Shown: positions 45,268-53,804 of the stretch, piece after piece | Layout of the letters: the number at the start of each line of letters is the position of its first letter | How positions within the stretch are numbered: position 1 is the first letter of the stretch | From: Dyella_A sp049445995 | GTDB lineage: Bacteria > Pseudomonadota > Gammaproteobacteria > Xanthomonadales > Rhodanobacteraceae | Direction: 5' to 3' | Length of the DNA: 64,000 nt | Assembly (NCBI RefSeq): GCF_049445995.1 | Contig: NZ_JBMSDZ010000007.1 | Span: forward strand, 155,682 to 219,681 | Notes under the pieces: model-generated | Database searches by the model: none | Told to the model about the DNA's origin: nothing | The model's input: only the letters and a program-made list of their open reading frames with translations | Position numbers and translations under genes: made by a program

Positions 45268-45504
45268 GTAGGAACGCACCCTGTGCGCGAACGGCCTCGC
45301 GCTTCGTGGCCGCATCGATCGCCCACAGGGTGGGCTCCTACCGGAGGCGCGTAGGAGCGCACCCTGTGCGCGAATGCCTCACGCTTCGTGGCCGCATCGA
45401 TCGCCCACAGGGTGGGCTCCTACCGGAGGCGCGTAGGAGCGCACCCTGTGCGCGAATGCCTCACGCTTCGTGGCCGCATCGATCGCCCACAGGGTGCGCT
45501 CCTG
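45268..45504. repeat. Tandem array of three REP-type palindromes
   Basis: Three units (45268-45341, 45351-45423, 45433-45504) have arms GTAGGAGCGCACCCTGTGCG and CACAGGGTGGGCTCCTAC around a near-constant centre and are joined by the same linker, CGGAGGCGC. Units two and three are almost identical. The family is the same as at 25234-25405. The array fills the gap between convergent genes (kinase stop 45251, ilvE stop 45517). It is not a CRISPR: the linker is nine bases and constant. Confidence 0.88.
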
Positions 45505-45516
45505 CCCGTTCTTGCG

Positions 45517-46434
45517 TCAGACCGCTTCCAGCCAGCCCCACTTGTCGCTGGTGCTGCCGTCGAACAGGCCGAAGTACAGCTCCTGCAGGCGGCGGGTGAC
45601 GCGGCCGGCGGTGCCGTTGCCGATCTGCTTGCCGTCGACCGAATTGATCGGCGTGATCTCCGCGGCGGTGCCGCACATCAGCAGCTCGTCGCACAGGTAC
45701 AGGTACTCGCGCGGGATGTCGCGCTCGACCACGTCGATGCCTTCCTCGCGGGCCAGCATCTTGATCGTGTCGCGGGTGATGCCGGTGAGGATCGAGGCGC
45801 TGGCCGGGGTGGTGTGCAGCACGCCGTCGAACACCAGGAACAGGTTCTCGCCGGCGCCCTCGCTGAGCAGGCCGGTGGAGGCCATCGCGATGCCTTCGCC
45901 GAAGCCCAGGCGCCGCGCTTCACGCGCGATCAGCTGGCCGGAGAGGTAGTTGCCGCCGGCCTTGGCGCCGGCCGGAATGGTGTTGGGTGCGAAGCGCTGC
46001 CAGCTCGACACGCAGGCGGTGATGCCTTTTTCCAGCGCCTCCGGCCCGAGGTACGGACCCATCGGCCAGGTCGCCACCGCGACGTCGATCGGCGTCTCGG
46101 CGGACAGGCCGAACCCCCCCAGGCCCCGGTAGGCCACCGGGCGCAGATACGCGGCGGAGAAACCGTTCTTCCTGATCACGTCGCGGCAGGCGGCGGCCAG
46201 CTCTTCGAGCGAATACGGCAGCACCATGTCGTAAATGCGCGCGGACTGGTACAGCCGCTTGAGGTGGTCGGTGAGGCGGAAAATCGCCGCGCCGTCCGGC
46301 GTGGCGTAGCTACGGATGCCCTCGAACACCGACGAGCCGTAATGCAGCGCATGCGACATCACGTGGGCGGTGGCGTCCTTCCACGCCTTGATCTCGCCGT
46401 TCTGCCAGATCCATTCGGGGTATTGCTGCGCCAT
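45517..46434 (-). CDS. ilvE: Branched-chain amino acid aminotransferase
   Basis: The 305-residue fold-type IV PLP enzyme catalyses the last step of Leu, Ile and Val synthesis. It starts MAQQYPEWIWQNGEIKAW at 46434 with GGAGAA upstream. It has HALHYGSSVFEGIRSY, the PLP lysine in AGAKAGGNYLSGQL, the conserved SEGAGENLFLV and the phosphate-binding MCGTAAEITPI. The longer frame to 46521 lacks a ribosome site. It ends at the REP array. Confidence 0.96.
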   Translation of the reverse strand: MAQQYPEWIWQNGEIKAWKDATAHVMSHALHYGSSVFEGIRSYATPDGAAIFRLTDHLKRLYQSARIYDMVLPYSLEELAAACRDVIRKNGFSAAYLRPVAYRGLGGFGLSAETPIDVAVATWPMGPYLGPEALEKGITACVSSWQRFAPNTIPAGAKAGGNYLSGQLIAREARRLGFGEGIAMASTGLLSEGAGENLFLVFDGVLHTTPASASILTGITRDTIKMLAREEGIDVVERDIPREYLYLCDELLMCGTAAEITPINSVDGKQIGNGTAGRVTRRLQELYFGLFDGSTSDKWGWLEAV

Positions 46435-46512
46435 GACGGTTCTCCGTTGGGGACCACTCATGATAACGGGTCGCCCGCTCCGGCGTCCCGCCATCGGACA
46501 AGGCTCCACTCG

Positions 46513-46546
46513 GTCCGTCATCCCGGCTTTCGCCGGGTCGACGGAC
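46513..46546. repeat. Short palindrome of the CCCGGC-TTTC-GCCGGG type
   Basis: GTCCGTC and GACGGAC enclose an inner stem CCCGGC TTTC GCCGGG. The inner part resembles the hairpin at 34809-34828. It lies 14 bases after the stop of the DUF4124 gene on the minus strand and could end that transcript. Confidence 0.5.
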
Positions 46547-46560
46547 GAAAAGCCGCTTCC

Positions 46561-47205
46561 TCAGGCCGGCGGCCGCAGCCACAGGCAACCGGCGCGGCGC
46601 TCGATCGGGAAGCGGGTGGCCTCGCTGGCGCCATCGCTGGCGGCGGTGATCGCGGTGAGCGACTGCGGTTCGGGATCGTCATTCCGGGCGGCGGACCCGG
46701 ACGCGGCCGGCGCGAGGATCTCGGCGAGCGGCCGGCTGGCGTCGTGGATCGCGCGGTTCGGGAATGGCGTCGTGCCGACGGCGTAGGCACCAGGATCGCC
46801 ATCGCGCAGGTCCAGCAATGGTCGCGGTCGCGCCACCAGCGCGGCCAGCTCGCGGATGCGCTCCACCGCGCCACGCTCGCCGTAGTCGTCCCAGAGCATC
46901 AGTCCGGCCAAGCGATTGGCCTGATGCGAGGCGAACGCGTCGGTCACCTGCTGGCGCAGCGCACCGAGGTCGGCGGTGCACAGCGTCGGGGCGACATCGG
47001 GGAACACGTTGCCGTCATTCGCCGCCGTGGTGGTTGGCGCAGTCGCCGGCAAGGCCGGCGTGGCGTCGAGATCCGCACAGCGACGATCGGTGAAGACCGG
47101 CCGCCCGGCCGCGTCCACACACCGGCGGATGCCGCCCTGTGCATGCGCCGATGCACTGGCCAGGCCGGCCAGCACGAACAGGAACACGAGCAGCAGTGGA
47201 CGCAT
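46561..47205 (-). CDS. DUF4124-type exported protein
   Basis: The 214-residue protein has a signal peptide ending at HAQ (about residue 23). A short DUF4124-like unit follows (GGIRRCVDAAGRPVFTDRRCADL). The remaining helical region (about 70-214) has no recognised family but includes a cysteine in TLCTADLGAL and another in AGCLWLRP. It is probably periplasmic. It follows metF on the same strand after 31 bases and may be cotranscribed. Confidence 0.78.
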   Translation of the reverse strand: MRPLLLVFLFVLAGLASASAHAQGGIRRCVDAAGRPVFTDRRCADLDATPALPATAPTTTAANDGNVFPDVAPTLCTADLGALRQQVTDAFASHQANRLAGLMLWDDYGERGAVERIRELAALVARPRPLLDLRDGDPGAYAVGTTPFPNRAIHDASRPLAEILAPAASGSAARNDDPEPQSLTAITAASDGASEATRFPIERRAGCLWLRPPA

Positions 47206-47236
47206 CGCCGCAGCATAGCGGCGCGGCGGCAGTCGA

Positions 47237-48061
47237 TCAGTGCAGCAGGTCCAGTACGGCCAGCGTGGGGCGGGCGCGGTTCAGCGTGTAGAAATGCAGG
47301 CCCGGGGCGCCACCGGCGAGCAACCGACGGCACAGACCGGCCACCACCTCCGCGCCGAGCTGGCGGATCGCCCCGGCGTCGTCGCCGTGCGCCTGCATGC
47401 GCTTGGCGATCCAGCGCGGAATTTCCGCGCCGCACATGTCGGAAAAGCGCTTGAGCTGGCTGAAATTGCCGATCGGCATGATGCCCGGAACGATCGGTAC
47501 CGTGACGCCGAGCGCACGCGCGTCGTCGACGAAGCGGAAGTAGGCATCCGGGTTGAAGAAGTACTGCGTGATCGCGCCGTTCGCGCCCGCTTCCACCTTG
47601 GCCTGGAAGTGGCGCAGGTCGGCCAGCGCGTCCTCGGCCTGCGGGTGGGTTTCCGGGTAGGCTGCCACCTCGATGTGGAAGTGCTCGCCCGAGTGCTCGC
47701 GGATGAAGCGCACCAGCTCGGCGGCGTAGCGGAAGTCGCCGGGCGAGGCCATGCCCGAGGGCAGGTCGCCGCGCAGCGCCACGATGCGGCGGTAGCCGGC
47801 CGCGCGATAGCCGTCCAGCAGCGCGGCGATCTCCGCGCGGGTGCCGCCCATGCACGACAAATGCGGCGCCACGTCCAGCCCGTGCTCGCGGTGCAGCCGC
47901 GCCACCGTGTCGCCGGTGTAGCTCAGCGTGGAGCCGCCTGCGCCGAAGGTCACCGAGGCGTACTCGGGGTTCAGCGCCTTCAGCTGCTGCGCGGCGCGGT
48001 CCAGCTGCGCGCGCTGCTCGTCGGTCTTGGGCGGGAAGAATTCGAAGCTGATCGACGGCAT
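47237..48061 (-). CDS. metF: 5,10-methylenetetrahydrofolate reductase
   Basis: The 274-residue FAD enzyme makes 5-methyl-THF for methionine synthesis. It starts MPSISFEFFPPKTDEQ, the family N-terminus, with catalytic Glu in EFFPPKT. Other motifs are VTFGAGGSTLSYTGDTVARL, ALRGDLPSG and QYFFNPDAYFRFVD. The length is normal. An inverted repeat lies 44-67 bases upstream of the start. Methyl-cycle genes ahcY and metF are both present in the window but 15 kb apart. Confidence 0.95.
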   Translation of the reverse strand: MPSISFEFFPPKTDEQRAQLDRAAQQLKALNPEYASVTFGAGGSTLSYTGDTVARLHREHGLDVAPHLSCMGGTRAEIAALLDGYRAAGYRRIVALRGDLPSGMASPGDFRYAAELVRFIREHSGEHFHIEVAAYPETHPQAEDALADLRHFQAKVEAGANGAITQYFFNPDAYFRFVDDARALGVTVPIVPGIMPIGNFSQLKRFSDMCGAEIPRWIAKRMQAHGDDAGAIRQLGAEVVAGLCRRLLAGGAPGLHFYTLNRARPTLAVLDLLH

Positions 48062-48104
48062 CGCCGCGGTCTCCAGGAAGGCATCTTCGACAGAGTTTAT
48101 ATCC

Positions 48105-48128
48105 TTATGTCGCGATGAAGCGATATAA
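48105..48128 (-). promoter_or_regulatory. Putative operator upstream of metF
   Basis: TTATGTCGC and GCGATATAA are inverted arms with one mismatch around six bases. An imperfect ATATCC follows on the metF side. The palindrome lies 44 bases upstream of the metF start. ArsR-type regulators of methionine-cycle genes (SahR class) use palindromes of this general form, but the identity of the regulator is inference. Confidence 0.45.
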
Positions 48129-48457
48129 GTTCACCTTCGGGTCGTGCGCCCAGCAGGTCGATCGAGCCCTCCCGGCGCGCCATGGCATCTCCCGCGGGAG
48201 GCGGGTGGGCAGAGCGATCTCTTGGTGCGCGGTCGGTACACGCTTGCTGGACGGGCGCTTGGGCACAAAGTCGCGCCGTGTTCGCCCGGCGGTCCATTGG
48301 CGCCGCATCGGCGCGGTGGCTACGCGGCATGGGCCGGTGATCAGGTGACCGCGCCGAATCAGGAGGCGGGGCGGGAGAATCGTCGTGCGCGGCATCACTG
48401 GGCTGCCGCCCGTGATGACGATGCGCGACGCGGCATCGGGCACCATCGCGTGGTTGT
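48129..48457. other. Intergenic stretch with no gene recognised
   Basis: The 329 bases between the metF operator and the hairpin after the FadL gene contain open frames on both strands. None has a ribosome site, a signal peptide or a family motif, and all overlap each other. I see no repeat of the families found elsewhere in the window. Confidence 0.5.
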
Positions 48458-48484
48458 CCCCACACGCCGTGACGGCGTGTGGGG
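48458..48484 (-). terminator. Hairpin after the FadL-like gene
   Basis: Perfect 12-bp arms CCCCACACGCCG and CGGCGTGTGGGG surround a TGA loop, nine bases after the stop on the minus strand. No U-run follows, so factor-independent termination is uncertain. Confidence 0.5.
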
Positions 48485-48493
48485 CGAGCTCAT

Positions 48494-49765
48494 TCAGAAC
48501 TTCCAGCCGTAGCTGATGCCGACCGAGTTCTGGTGCATCGATATGCGCTCGTTGCCGCCCGGCGCGCCACCCATGAACACCGGCAGGATCGACGCACCCT
48601 GCACGGTCTTGCTGAAGGCGTGCATGTACGCCATGGTCAACTCCGCCCCCGATCGCATCGTGTGGGTGAAACCAAGGGTGACATGATTGGTGATGACGCC
48701 CGGCGCCAGGATGTTGAAGGTGACGTCGGTGCCCTGGATCGGATTGCTGCCGTGGTTGAAGCCGGCACGCCAGGTCCAGCGCTCGGAACTGGCATATTCG
48801 ACGCCCAGCTTCCATACCTTCACGTCGTGCCAGCCAAAGCCGGGGCCTTGGTTCGTTCCCAACTGGTACGGAACCAGACTGCGGTTGCTGACCGACTGCA
48901 CGCCGCTGTAGTTGATGCGCTCGTAATCGAGCGCAACGGTCAGGCGATCGACCGGTTTCCAGGCCACGCCCAGCGAATAGTTCTCCGGGATGTCGAACTT
49001 GCCGCCTCGGGCGAACAGGCCGTCGTATCGGGAAAATCTGCTCATGCTGATCTTGCCGGCATAGGCGGCGCCGACCGAGAAGTTCGGGGTGAGGCGAGCG
49101 AAATAACCTACGCGTACACCGTAGCCGTGTGATGTCTCCGGTCCACGGTTGGTCACGTTGGCGGGATCCGAGGAGAGCCCCGGCGTGTACGCGAACGCCT
49201 GCAACCCCTTGGCCGAGAATCGCTGCACGGCGAACTGGGGAGCGATGCCGATCGACTGGTTCGCGGTGATGGCATACGAGGCCGTCGGTGCAATGATCAG
49301 TTGGGTCAGGTCGACGCCGAGTGAGCCCGAGCCGCACAGCATGTTTGCCGGACCCTGGCCGCAATTGAACTGGCCACCGGGATAATCGGTATTCATCCCG
49401 CCGTTGCCGAACACGCTGACGCCAAATGCCAGATTGTTCCGCACCATTCGGTTGTAGCCGAATTCGGGAATGGCAAACAGCGTTCGACCGCTGTGGATGG
49501 AGCCGTCGAGGCCCGGCCCGAATCCGCTGCGCGACGCGCTGCGCTCGGGATCGAACAGATCAAGTCCGAAATCGAGTCGGTTACCCGACATCACCATGGT
49601 GGCCGGATTGTTGGCACCGCCGAAACTGTCGCCGGTCAGGGCCATGGATGTGCCGCCACGGCCCTTGGCCTTCATGCCGTAGCCGTGTGTGAAGTAGCCG
49701 TTGGTTGCCGCTGCCGTGCCGCAGCACAGCAGCGCGGTGGACGTGACCAGAATTCGAAGTCGCAT
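48494..49765 (-). CDS. FadL/OmpP1-family outer-membrane transport protein
   Basis: The protein has 423 residues from ATG 49765 (MRLRILVTSTALLCCGTAAA), which has a GGAGGGGGAA site upstream; the longer frame to 50014 lacks one. The signal peptide ends near residue 22. The mature N-terminus TNGYFTHGYGMKAKGRGGTS is the FadL hatch signature, and the barrel ends in a terminal Phe (SYGWKF). FadL proteins pass hydrophobic compounds through the outer membrane. It lies next to the sox genes and has an ATACC/GGTAT palindrome in its promoter region, so uptake of hydrophobic sulfur compounds is one option. Confidence 0.9.
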   Translation of the reverse strand: MRLRILVTSTALLCCGTAAATNGYFTHGYGMKAKGRGGTSMALTGDSFGGANNPATMVMSGNRLDFGLDLFDPERSASRSGFGPGLDGSIHSGRTLFAIPEFGYNRMVRNNLAFGVSVFGNGGMNTDYPGGQFNCGQGPANMLCGSGSLGVDLTQLIIAPTASYAITANQSIGIAPQFAVQRFSAKGLQAFAYTPGLSSDPANVTNRGPETSHGYGVRVGYFARLTPNFSVGAAYAGKISMSRFSRYDGLFARGGKFDIPENYSLGVAWKPVDRLTVALDYERINYSGVQSVSNRSLVPYQLGTNQGPGFGWHDVKVWKLGVEYASSERWTWRAGFNHGSNPIQGTDVTFNILAPGVITNHVTLGFTHTMRSGAELTMAYMHAFSKTVQGASILPVFMGGAPGGNERISMHQNSVGISYGWKF

Positions 49766-49835
49766 GTGGATTTCCCCCTCCGCTGCATTGTTTTGCCGGG
49801 CCGGGAACGGAAGCGTGTTCCGAAGCCTTGCGGAT

Positions 49836-49851
49836 ATACCCATGCAGGTAT
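49836..49851. promoter_or_regulatory. Putative CsoR-family operator before the FadL-like gene
   Basis: ATACC CATGCA GGTAT is a 16-bp palindrome 71 bases upstream of the fadL-like start, followed by a further GGTAT. A second palindrome of the same length and arms lies at 61738-61753 before the YeeE genes. CsoR-family repressors bind sites of this type, and such a gene starts at 50147. The rest of the 381-bp divergent gap shows no other gene. Confidence 0.55.
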
Positions 49852-50146
49852 AGGTATACAGTTCGAGATTAGCACGAAGTATTTGGTTTTTCGGCAATTC
49901 GAAAACAAAAAAATCCGAATGAAAAAACCAGGCTGGATAATGCATTGCAGCATTTTCAGGCACTCCCTTTCCTGCGCGGATTGTGGCTAGGCTGGGGCGG
50001 ATGCACACACGCAAAATGGCTTCACCGTGCTAATCTCCCGAGCGTTTGGCGCATGGTTTTTTCCGGGCGCACATGACCACTGCCCCGGCCGTATCGAAGA
50101 ATCCTGCGCCGCAGCATCAGCCACACTGATCGATGGACTCGCCGAG

Positions 50147-50446
50147 ATGACCAAAAAGATCCCCCTGGAGATTCCGCTGGAGACTGAAGAGGCGCAGCGG
50201 CGCAAGATCGTCTCCCGCTTGGCGCGCATCGAGGGCCAGATTCGGGCCATCCAGGGCATGATCCTGGACAACTGCAGCTGCGAGCAGGTGGCGCTGCAGC
50301 TCACCGCCGCGCGCCGTGCGCTGGACAAGGCTTTCTACGAGATGATCATCTGCAGCCTGAACAACCACATCGAGTCGTCCGACGACATCGAGGATGTGCG
50401 GGCGGCGACCAAGGAACTGGCGCGCCTGCTCGCCAAGTTCGGCTGA
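50147..50446 (+). CDS. CsoR/RcnR-family repressor, probably sulfur-responsive
   Basis: The 99-residue all-helical protein has the family motif RLARIEGQIRAIQGMI near residue 24. In CsoR numbering the ligand positions Cys-His-Cys correspond here to Cys45, Ser70 and His74. Extra cysteines lie at 43 and 69. This matches neither copper CsoR (C-H-C) nor the persulfide sensor CstR exactly. It ends six bases from the soxH stop, tail to tail, and is divergent from the FadL-like gene. Regulation of the sulfur genes is inferred from this position and from the two matching palindromes. ATG 50147 is chosen as it gives the usual length. Confidence 0.85.
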   Translation: MTKKIPLEIPLETEEAQRRKIVSRLARIEGQIRAIQGMILDNCSCEQVALQLTAARRALDKAFYEMIICSLNNHIESSDDIEDVRAATKELARLLAKFG

Positions 50447-50452
50447 GCCGGC

Positions 50453-51430
50453 CTATCGCGAGAGCGATTCCTGCTCCATCTGCAGGTAGACGTTGTAGGC
50501 ATTGCGCCGATTGGCGACTTCAAACGTCGGCTCGGCGTTGAACCCGCTCCAGTCCACCTGCTTGTAGGCCTCGTCGAACGGCACGAGATTGCTGGCCGCG
50601 GCGCCCATCTGCTGGCGCAGGAACACCAGGTAGTTGCGGGTCATCCGGGCATCGGCGCGCGGATGCAATGACGCGGGCCCGTGTCCCGGAACCATCACGC
50701 GGGCCGGTATGGCGAGCAGCCGGTCGATCGCCTTCAGCCATTGGCGGGTGTCGGCATCGCCGATGAAGGGCACGCGACCGGCGTATACGACATCGCCCGA
50801 GTACAACACGCCGTCGGGCTCCACCAGCATCGCCAGATCCTCGGGCGAGTGCGCGGGCCCGACATGGCGCAGGGAGAAGGTCACCTCACCCATCTTGAAA
50901 CCCGTGGGGGCATCCAGCCAACGGTCCGGCAGTGGAAGGGTGAAATCCGGCCCGAGCCATGGCCCGATCAGCTGCTTGCGCTGCGCCAGGCGCTCCGCGG
51001 CCGCCTGCGAATTGAGGTAGCGATGCGCGCGGGTGTCGGCCCAGATCTGCGCCCCGATCCGGCGAAAGGCCGGAATGCCGTAGAAATGGTCGGCGTGGTA
51101 ATGACTGATCACCACGCGCCGGATCGGCTGCTTGGTGAGCTTGCGGATCTCTTCGATCAGCCGATCACCCAGCGCGGGCGACCCCAGAGTGTCGAACACC
51201 ACCACGCCATCGCCGGTGATCACGAATCCCGCGTTGGCAATGAAGCCCTCGTTGGCGCGGGTCGCCTCTTCAAGCCGGCCCTCCACGTAGTAACTGTGGG
51301 GGCCGACCTGATGCACGGGCAGGTCGATCTTGCTGGGCGCCCACGGGGGCTTTGCCGCCGGTGCCGCCGCCAGTGCCGGCGCCAGCCACGCCCATGCCAG
51401 CAGTGCCGCGAGCGTGCGCCGAAGCATCAT
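50453..51430 (-). CDS. soxH: SoxH-like metallo-beta-lactamase-fold protein
   Basis: The 325-residue exported hydrolase has a signal peptide (MMLRRTLAALLAWAWLAPAL, cut near residue 24). It has the MBL zinc motif ISHYHADHFYG near residue 115 and later His and Asp ligands in LRHVGPAHSPEDL, YSGDVVYAG and PGHGPAS. Related proteins are called quinoprotein relay system zinc hydrolase 2 or SoxH. The role in thiosulfate oxidation is not essential where tested in other bacteria. The start overlaps the soxB stop (ATGA), so the two are translated together. Confidence 0.88.
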   Translation of the reverse strand: MMLRRTLAALLAWAWLAPALAAAPAAKPPWAPSKIDLPVHQVGPHSYYVEGRLEEATRANEGFIANAGFVITGDGVVVFDTLGSPALGDRLIEEIRKLTKQPIRRVVISHYHADHFYGIPAFRRIGAQIWADTRAHRYLNSQAAAERLAQRKQLIGPWLGPDFTLPLPDRWLDAPTGFKMGEVTFSLRHVGPAHSPEDLAMLVEPDGVLYSGDVVYAGRVPFIGDADTRQWLKAIDRLLAIPARVMVPGHGPASLHPRADARMTRNYLVFLRQQMGAAASNLVPFDEAYKQVDWSGFNAEPTFEVANRRNAYNVYLQMEQESLSR

Positions 51431-53148
51431 GCACCGATGCCCGGATCGTTCTGCTCGCCTACCAGCCTGGGCAGGTTCAATGTCGGTGCCGCCACCGTCT
51501 GGTGCGCCTTCAGGTATTCGGCCACCACATCCCACACCGGTTCGCCGGTGACACCCTCGGCCATCGGCGCCCAGCCGGCGACCTTGTAGGACTTGCCGGC
51601 CTCGATCGGCTTGCCGTCCAGCCGCATGTCGTTGATGCGTTTGCCGGCGACCGCATTCGGGTCGCAGGTATAGGTGAGCCCGCCGACGCGCACCATGTCG
51701 CCGCCCTGCTGGTAATAGGGATCGGGATTGAACAGGTTGTCGCCGACGTCCTCGAGGATCGCCTTGATCCGCTCCCCGGTGAACTCGTTGACGGTCACGG
51801 TCGGATAGGTGATCGCCGTCTGGTCCATCAGCCGCTCGTGGGTGATGGCCTCGCCCGGCAGCAGCGTGGTGCCCCAGCGGAAGCCGGGCGAGAACGCGAT
51901 CTGCGCGTCCTTCACCGCCATCAGGCCATCGAGGATGAGCTGATCGAAGCTGCCGTTGAAGTTGCCGCGGCGATACAGCAGGCCCTCGCTGACGGCATGC
52001 TGTTTGGCCAGCTGGCTCTCGTACGGCTGGCGGTGCCTGGCGATCAGCGCCTGCATCGCCGGATCCGGCGGGAGCAGGTCGGAGAACACCGGCAGCAGGC
52101 GATAGCGGGCTTCGCGCAGCTTGCCGTTCTTCACATCCAGATCGAGCACGCCGACGAATTTGCCGTTGCTGCCCGCGTTGGTGACCAGGGTCTCGCCGCC
52201 GGCATTCTTGACCTTCACCGGGTGCGGCACGCCGTCGTGGGTATGTCCACCCATGATCGCGTCGAGCCCGCTGACCTGCGAGGCCAGCTTGAGGTCGCAG
52301 TCCATGCCGTTGTGCGACAGCAGCACCACCACGGCCGCGCCGGCCTTGCGCACGGTGTCGATCACCTGCTGCAGGCGCTCCTGCTGGATGCCGAACGACA
52401 GCTCGGCGACGAAGCGCGCCGGATGCGCGATCGGCGTGTACGGAAACGCCTGGCCGATCACCGCCACGTCCACGCCATTGACCTGGCGCAGGGCGTAGTC
52501 GGGAAACACCGGATCGCCGAAGTCGGCGGTGCGGATGTTCTGCGCCACGAAATCGATCTTGCCCTTGAACGGACCGTTGACGACTTCCTTCACGCGGTCG
52601 GTGCCGTAGGTGAATTCCCAGTGCCCGGTCATCACGTCCACGCCCAGTTCGAGCTGGGCATCGACCATGTCCTGGCCCTTGGTCCACAGCGACGTTGCCG
52701 AACCTTGCCAGGTGTCGCCGCCATCCAGCAGCAGGGCGCCGGGACGACTGGCGCGCAGGCGCTTGATCAGCGTGGCCAGGTGCGCGTAGCCGCCGACCTT
52801 GCCGTAGCGCCTGGACGCCTCGACGAAATCAAGGTAGGTCAGCGCATGCGCCTCGCGCGTTCCCGGCTTGATACCGTAGAACTTCAGCAGGTGCTCGCCC
52901 ACCAGGTGCGGCGGGCGGCCGCGCGCGGCGCCGACGCCAAGGTTGGACGACGGTTCGCGAAAGCGGATCGGCAGCAGCTGGGCGTGACTGTCGGTCATGT
53001 GCAGCAGGCTGACGTTGCCGAATGCCGGAGCGTCGTACAACGCCTCGCCGCCGGCGCTGGCGGTGAATGCGCGGCTGGACGCCAGCGGCAGGCCGGCCGC
53101 CGCGGCGGCGGCCATCAGCTGGATGAACTCGCGGCGATTCATGCTCAT
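51427..53148 (-). CDS. soxB: Thiosulfohydrolase SoxB
   Basis: The 573-residue di-manganese enzyme releases sulfate from the cysteine S-thiosulfonate on SoxY. A Tat-type signal (MSMNRREFIQLM) is present. Metal ligand motifs are LLHMTDSHAQLLP, LLDGGDTWQG, TGHWEFTYG, LLSHNGMDCD and MGGHTHDG. The GHWEF replacement of the usual GNHE is normal for SoxB. It lies 22 bases after soxX and overlaps soxH. This is the key marker gene of the Sox pathway. Confidence 0.97.
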   Translation of the reverse strand: MSMNRREFIQLMAAAAAAGLPLASSRAFTASAGGEALYDAPAFGNVSLLHMTDSHAQLLPIRFREPSSNLGVGAARGRPPHLVGEHLLKFYGIKPGTREAHALTYLDFVEASRRYGKVGGYAHLATLIKRLRASRPGALLLDGGDTWQGSATSLWTKGQDMVDAQLELGVDVMTGHWEFTYGTDRVKEVVNGPFKGKIDFVAQNIRTADFGDPVFPDYALRQVNGVDVAVIGQAFPYTPIAHPARFVAELSFGIQQERLQQVIDTVRKAGAAVVVLLSHNGMDCDLKLASQVSGLDAIMGGHTHDGVPHPVKVKNAGGETLVTNAGSNGKFVGVLDLDVKNGKLREARYRLLPVFSDLLPPDPAMQALIARHRQPYESQLAKQHAVSEGLLYRRGNFNGSFDQLILDGLMAVKDAQIAFSPGFRWGTTLLPGEAITHERLMDQTAITYPTVTVNEFTGERIKAILEDVGDNLFNPDPYYQQGGDMVRVGGLTYTCDPNAVAGKRINDMRLDGKPIEAGKSYKVAGWAPMAEGVTGEPVWDVVAEYLKAHQTVAAPTLNLPRLVGEQNDPGIGA

Positions 53149-53170
53149 GGCAAGGGCGCTCCCGGCACGC

Positions 53171-53794
53171 TTACTGGTTGACCGGCGAGGCGGGATCGAA
53201 CAGCAAGGCCATGACGTCCTTGATCTGCTGTTCGGTGAGCACGCCCTTGGCGCCGAAACGCGGCATCGCCGAACACAACGAGTATCCCTTCATGTCGCTG
53301 ATCATGCTCCAGGCCAGCTTCAGCACCGGCTCGGATCGGCCGCGGTTCTTGCCGTAGTGGTAGAGCGACGGGCCGATGGTGCCGTAGGCGATCTGCTGCT
53401 TGTCGAGCTGGTGGCAGGCGTAGCAGTTGCCACCGGACGGCTTGGCCGGATCGTCGGAATACTGGAAGCCGGTGCCTTCCTCGGCGATCGCCTGGCCACG
53501 CTTCCAGTCGCCGAGGAACTTGCCGTCGGCGGGAAACTTGACCGAGGCCTGGTTGGCCGCCAAGGCCTTGGCGGCCGCCTCGCCGGTGGGCATCGCTGGC
53601 GCGTGCAGCGAGCACAGGGCCTGGGTGGCGTCCTGCTTCAGGCGATCCATGCCGGCCTGGCCGTGAGGCTTGAACGACGCCTTCATGACGGCCAGCGCCC
53701 GGGCATTGCGGTCGCCCTGGTGTACCGCCTCGGCAGCACTGGAAATCACCGGCAGGGCCGCAAGCAGGATGAGTAGGCGAATCGGGGTACGCAT
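53171..53794 (-). CDS. soxX: SoxX cytochrome c subunit
   Basis: The 207-residue periplasmic monohaem cytochrome pairs with SoxA to couple thiosulfate to SoxY. A signal peptide ends near residue 20. The haem motif CYACH lies near residue 124 (GGNCYACHQLDKQQIAYG, typical for SoxX). The sixth ligand Met is probably in CSAMPRFGAKGVLTEQQI, the conserved C-terminal helix. It follows soxA after ten bases. Confidence 0.95.
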   Translation of the reverse strand: MRTPIRLLILLAALPVISSAAEAVHQGDRNARALAVMKASFKPHGQAGMDRLKQDATQALCSLHAPAMPTGEAAAKALAANQASVKFPADGKFLGDWKRGQAIAEEGTGFQYSDDPAKPSGGNCYACHQLDKQQIAYGTIGPSLYHYGKNRGRSEPVLKLAWSMISDMKGYSLCSAMPRFGAKGVLTEQQIKDVMALLFDPASPVNQ

Positions 53795-53804
53795 GGTCGA
53801 CTCC

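Noticed and set aside
45268..45504. Possible CRISPR array
   Set aside because: Only three units, each a palindrome of 73 bp, with a constant nine-base linker instead of variable spacers, and no cas genes in the window.
48115..48348. Small + strand frame next to metF
   Set aside because: It starts inside the metF operator palindrome, has no ribosome site and no recognisable motif.
49766..50014. Longer start for the FadL-like gene
   Set aside because: It would put 83 residues before the signal peptide and read through the putative operator; ATG 49765 has a strong ribosome site.
50147..50446. Calling the regulator a canonical CstR persulfide sensor or copper CsoR
   Set aside because: The aligned ligand positions are Cys45, Ser70 and His74, which fits neither class; only the family level is safe.
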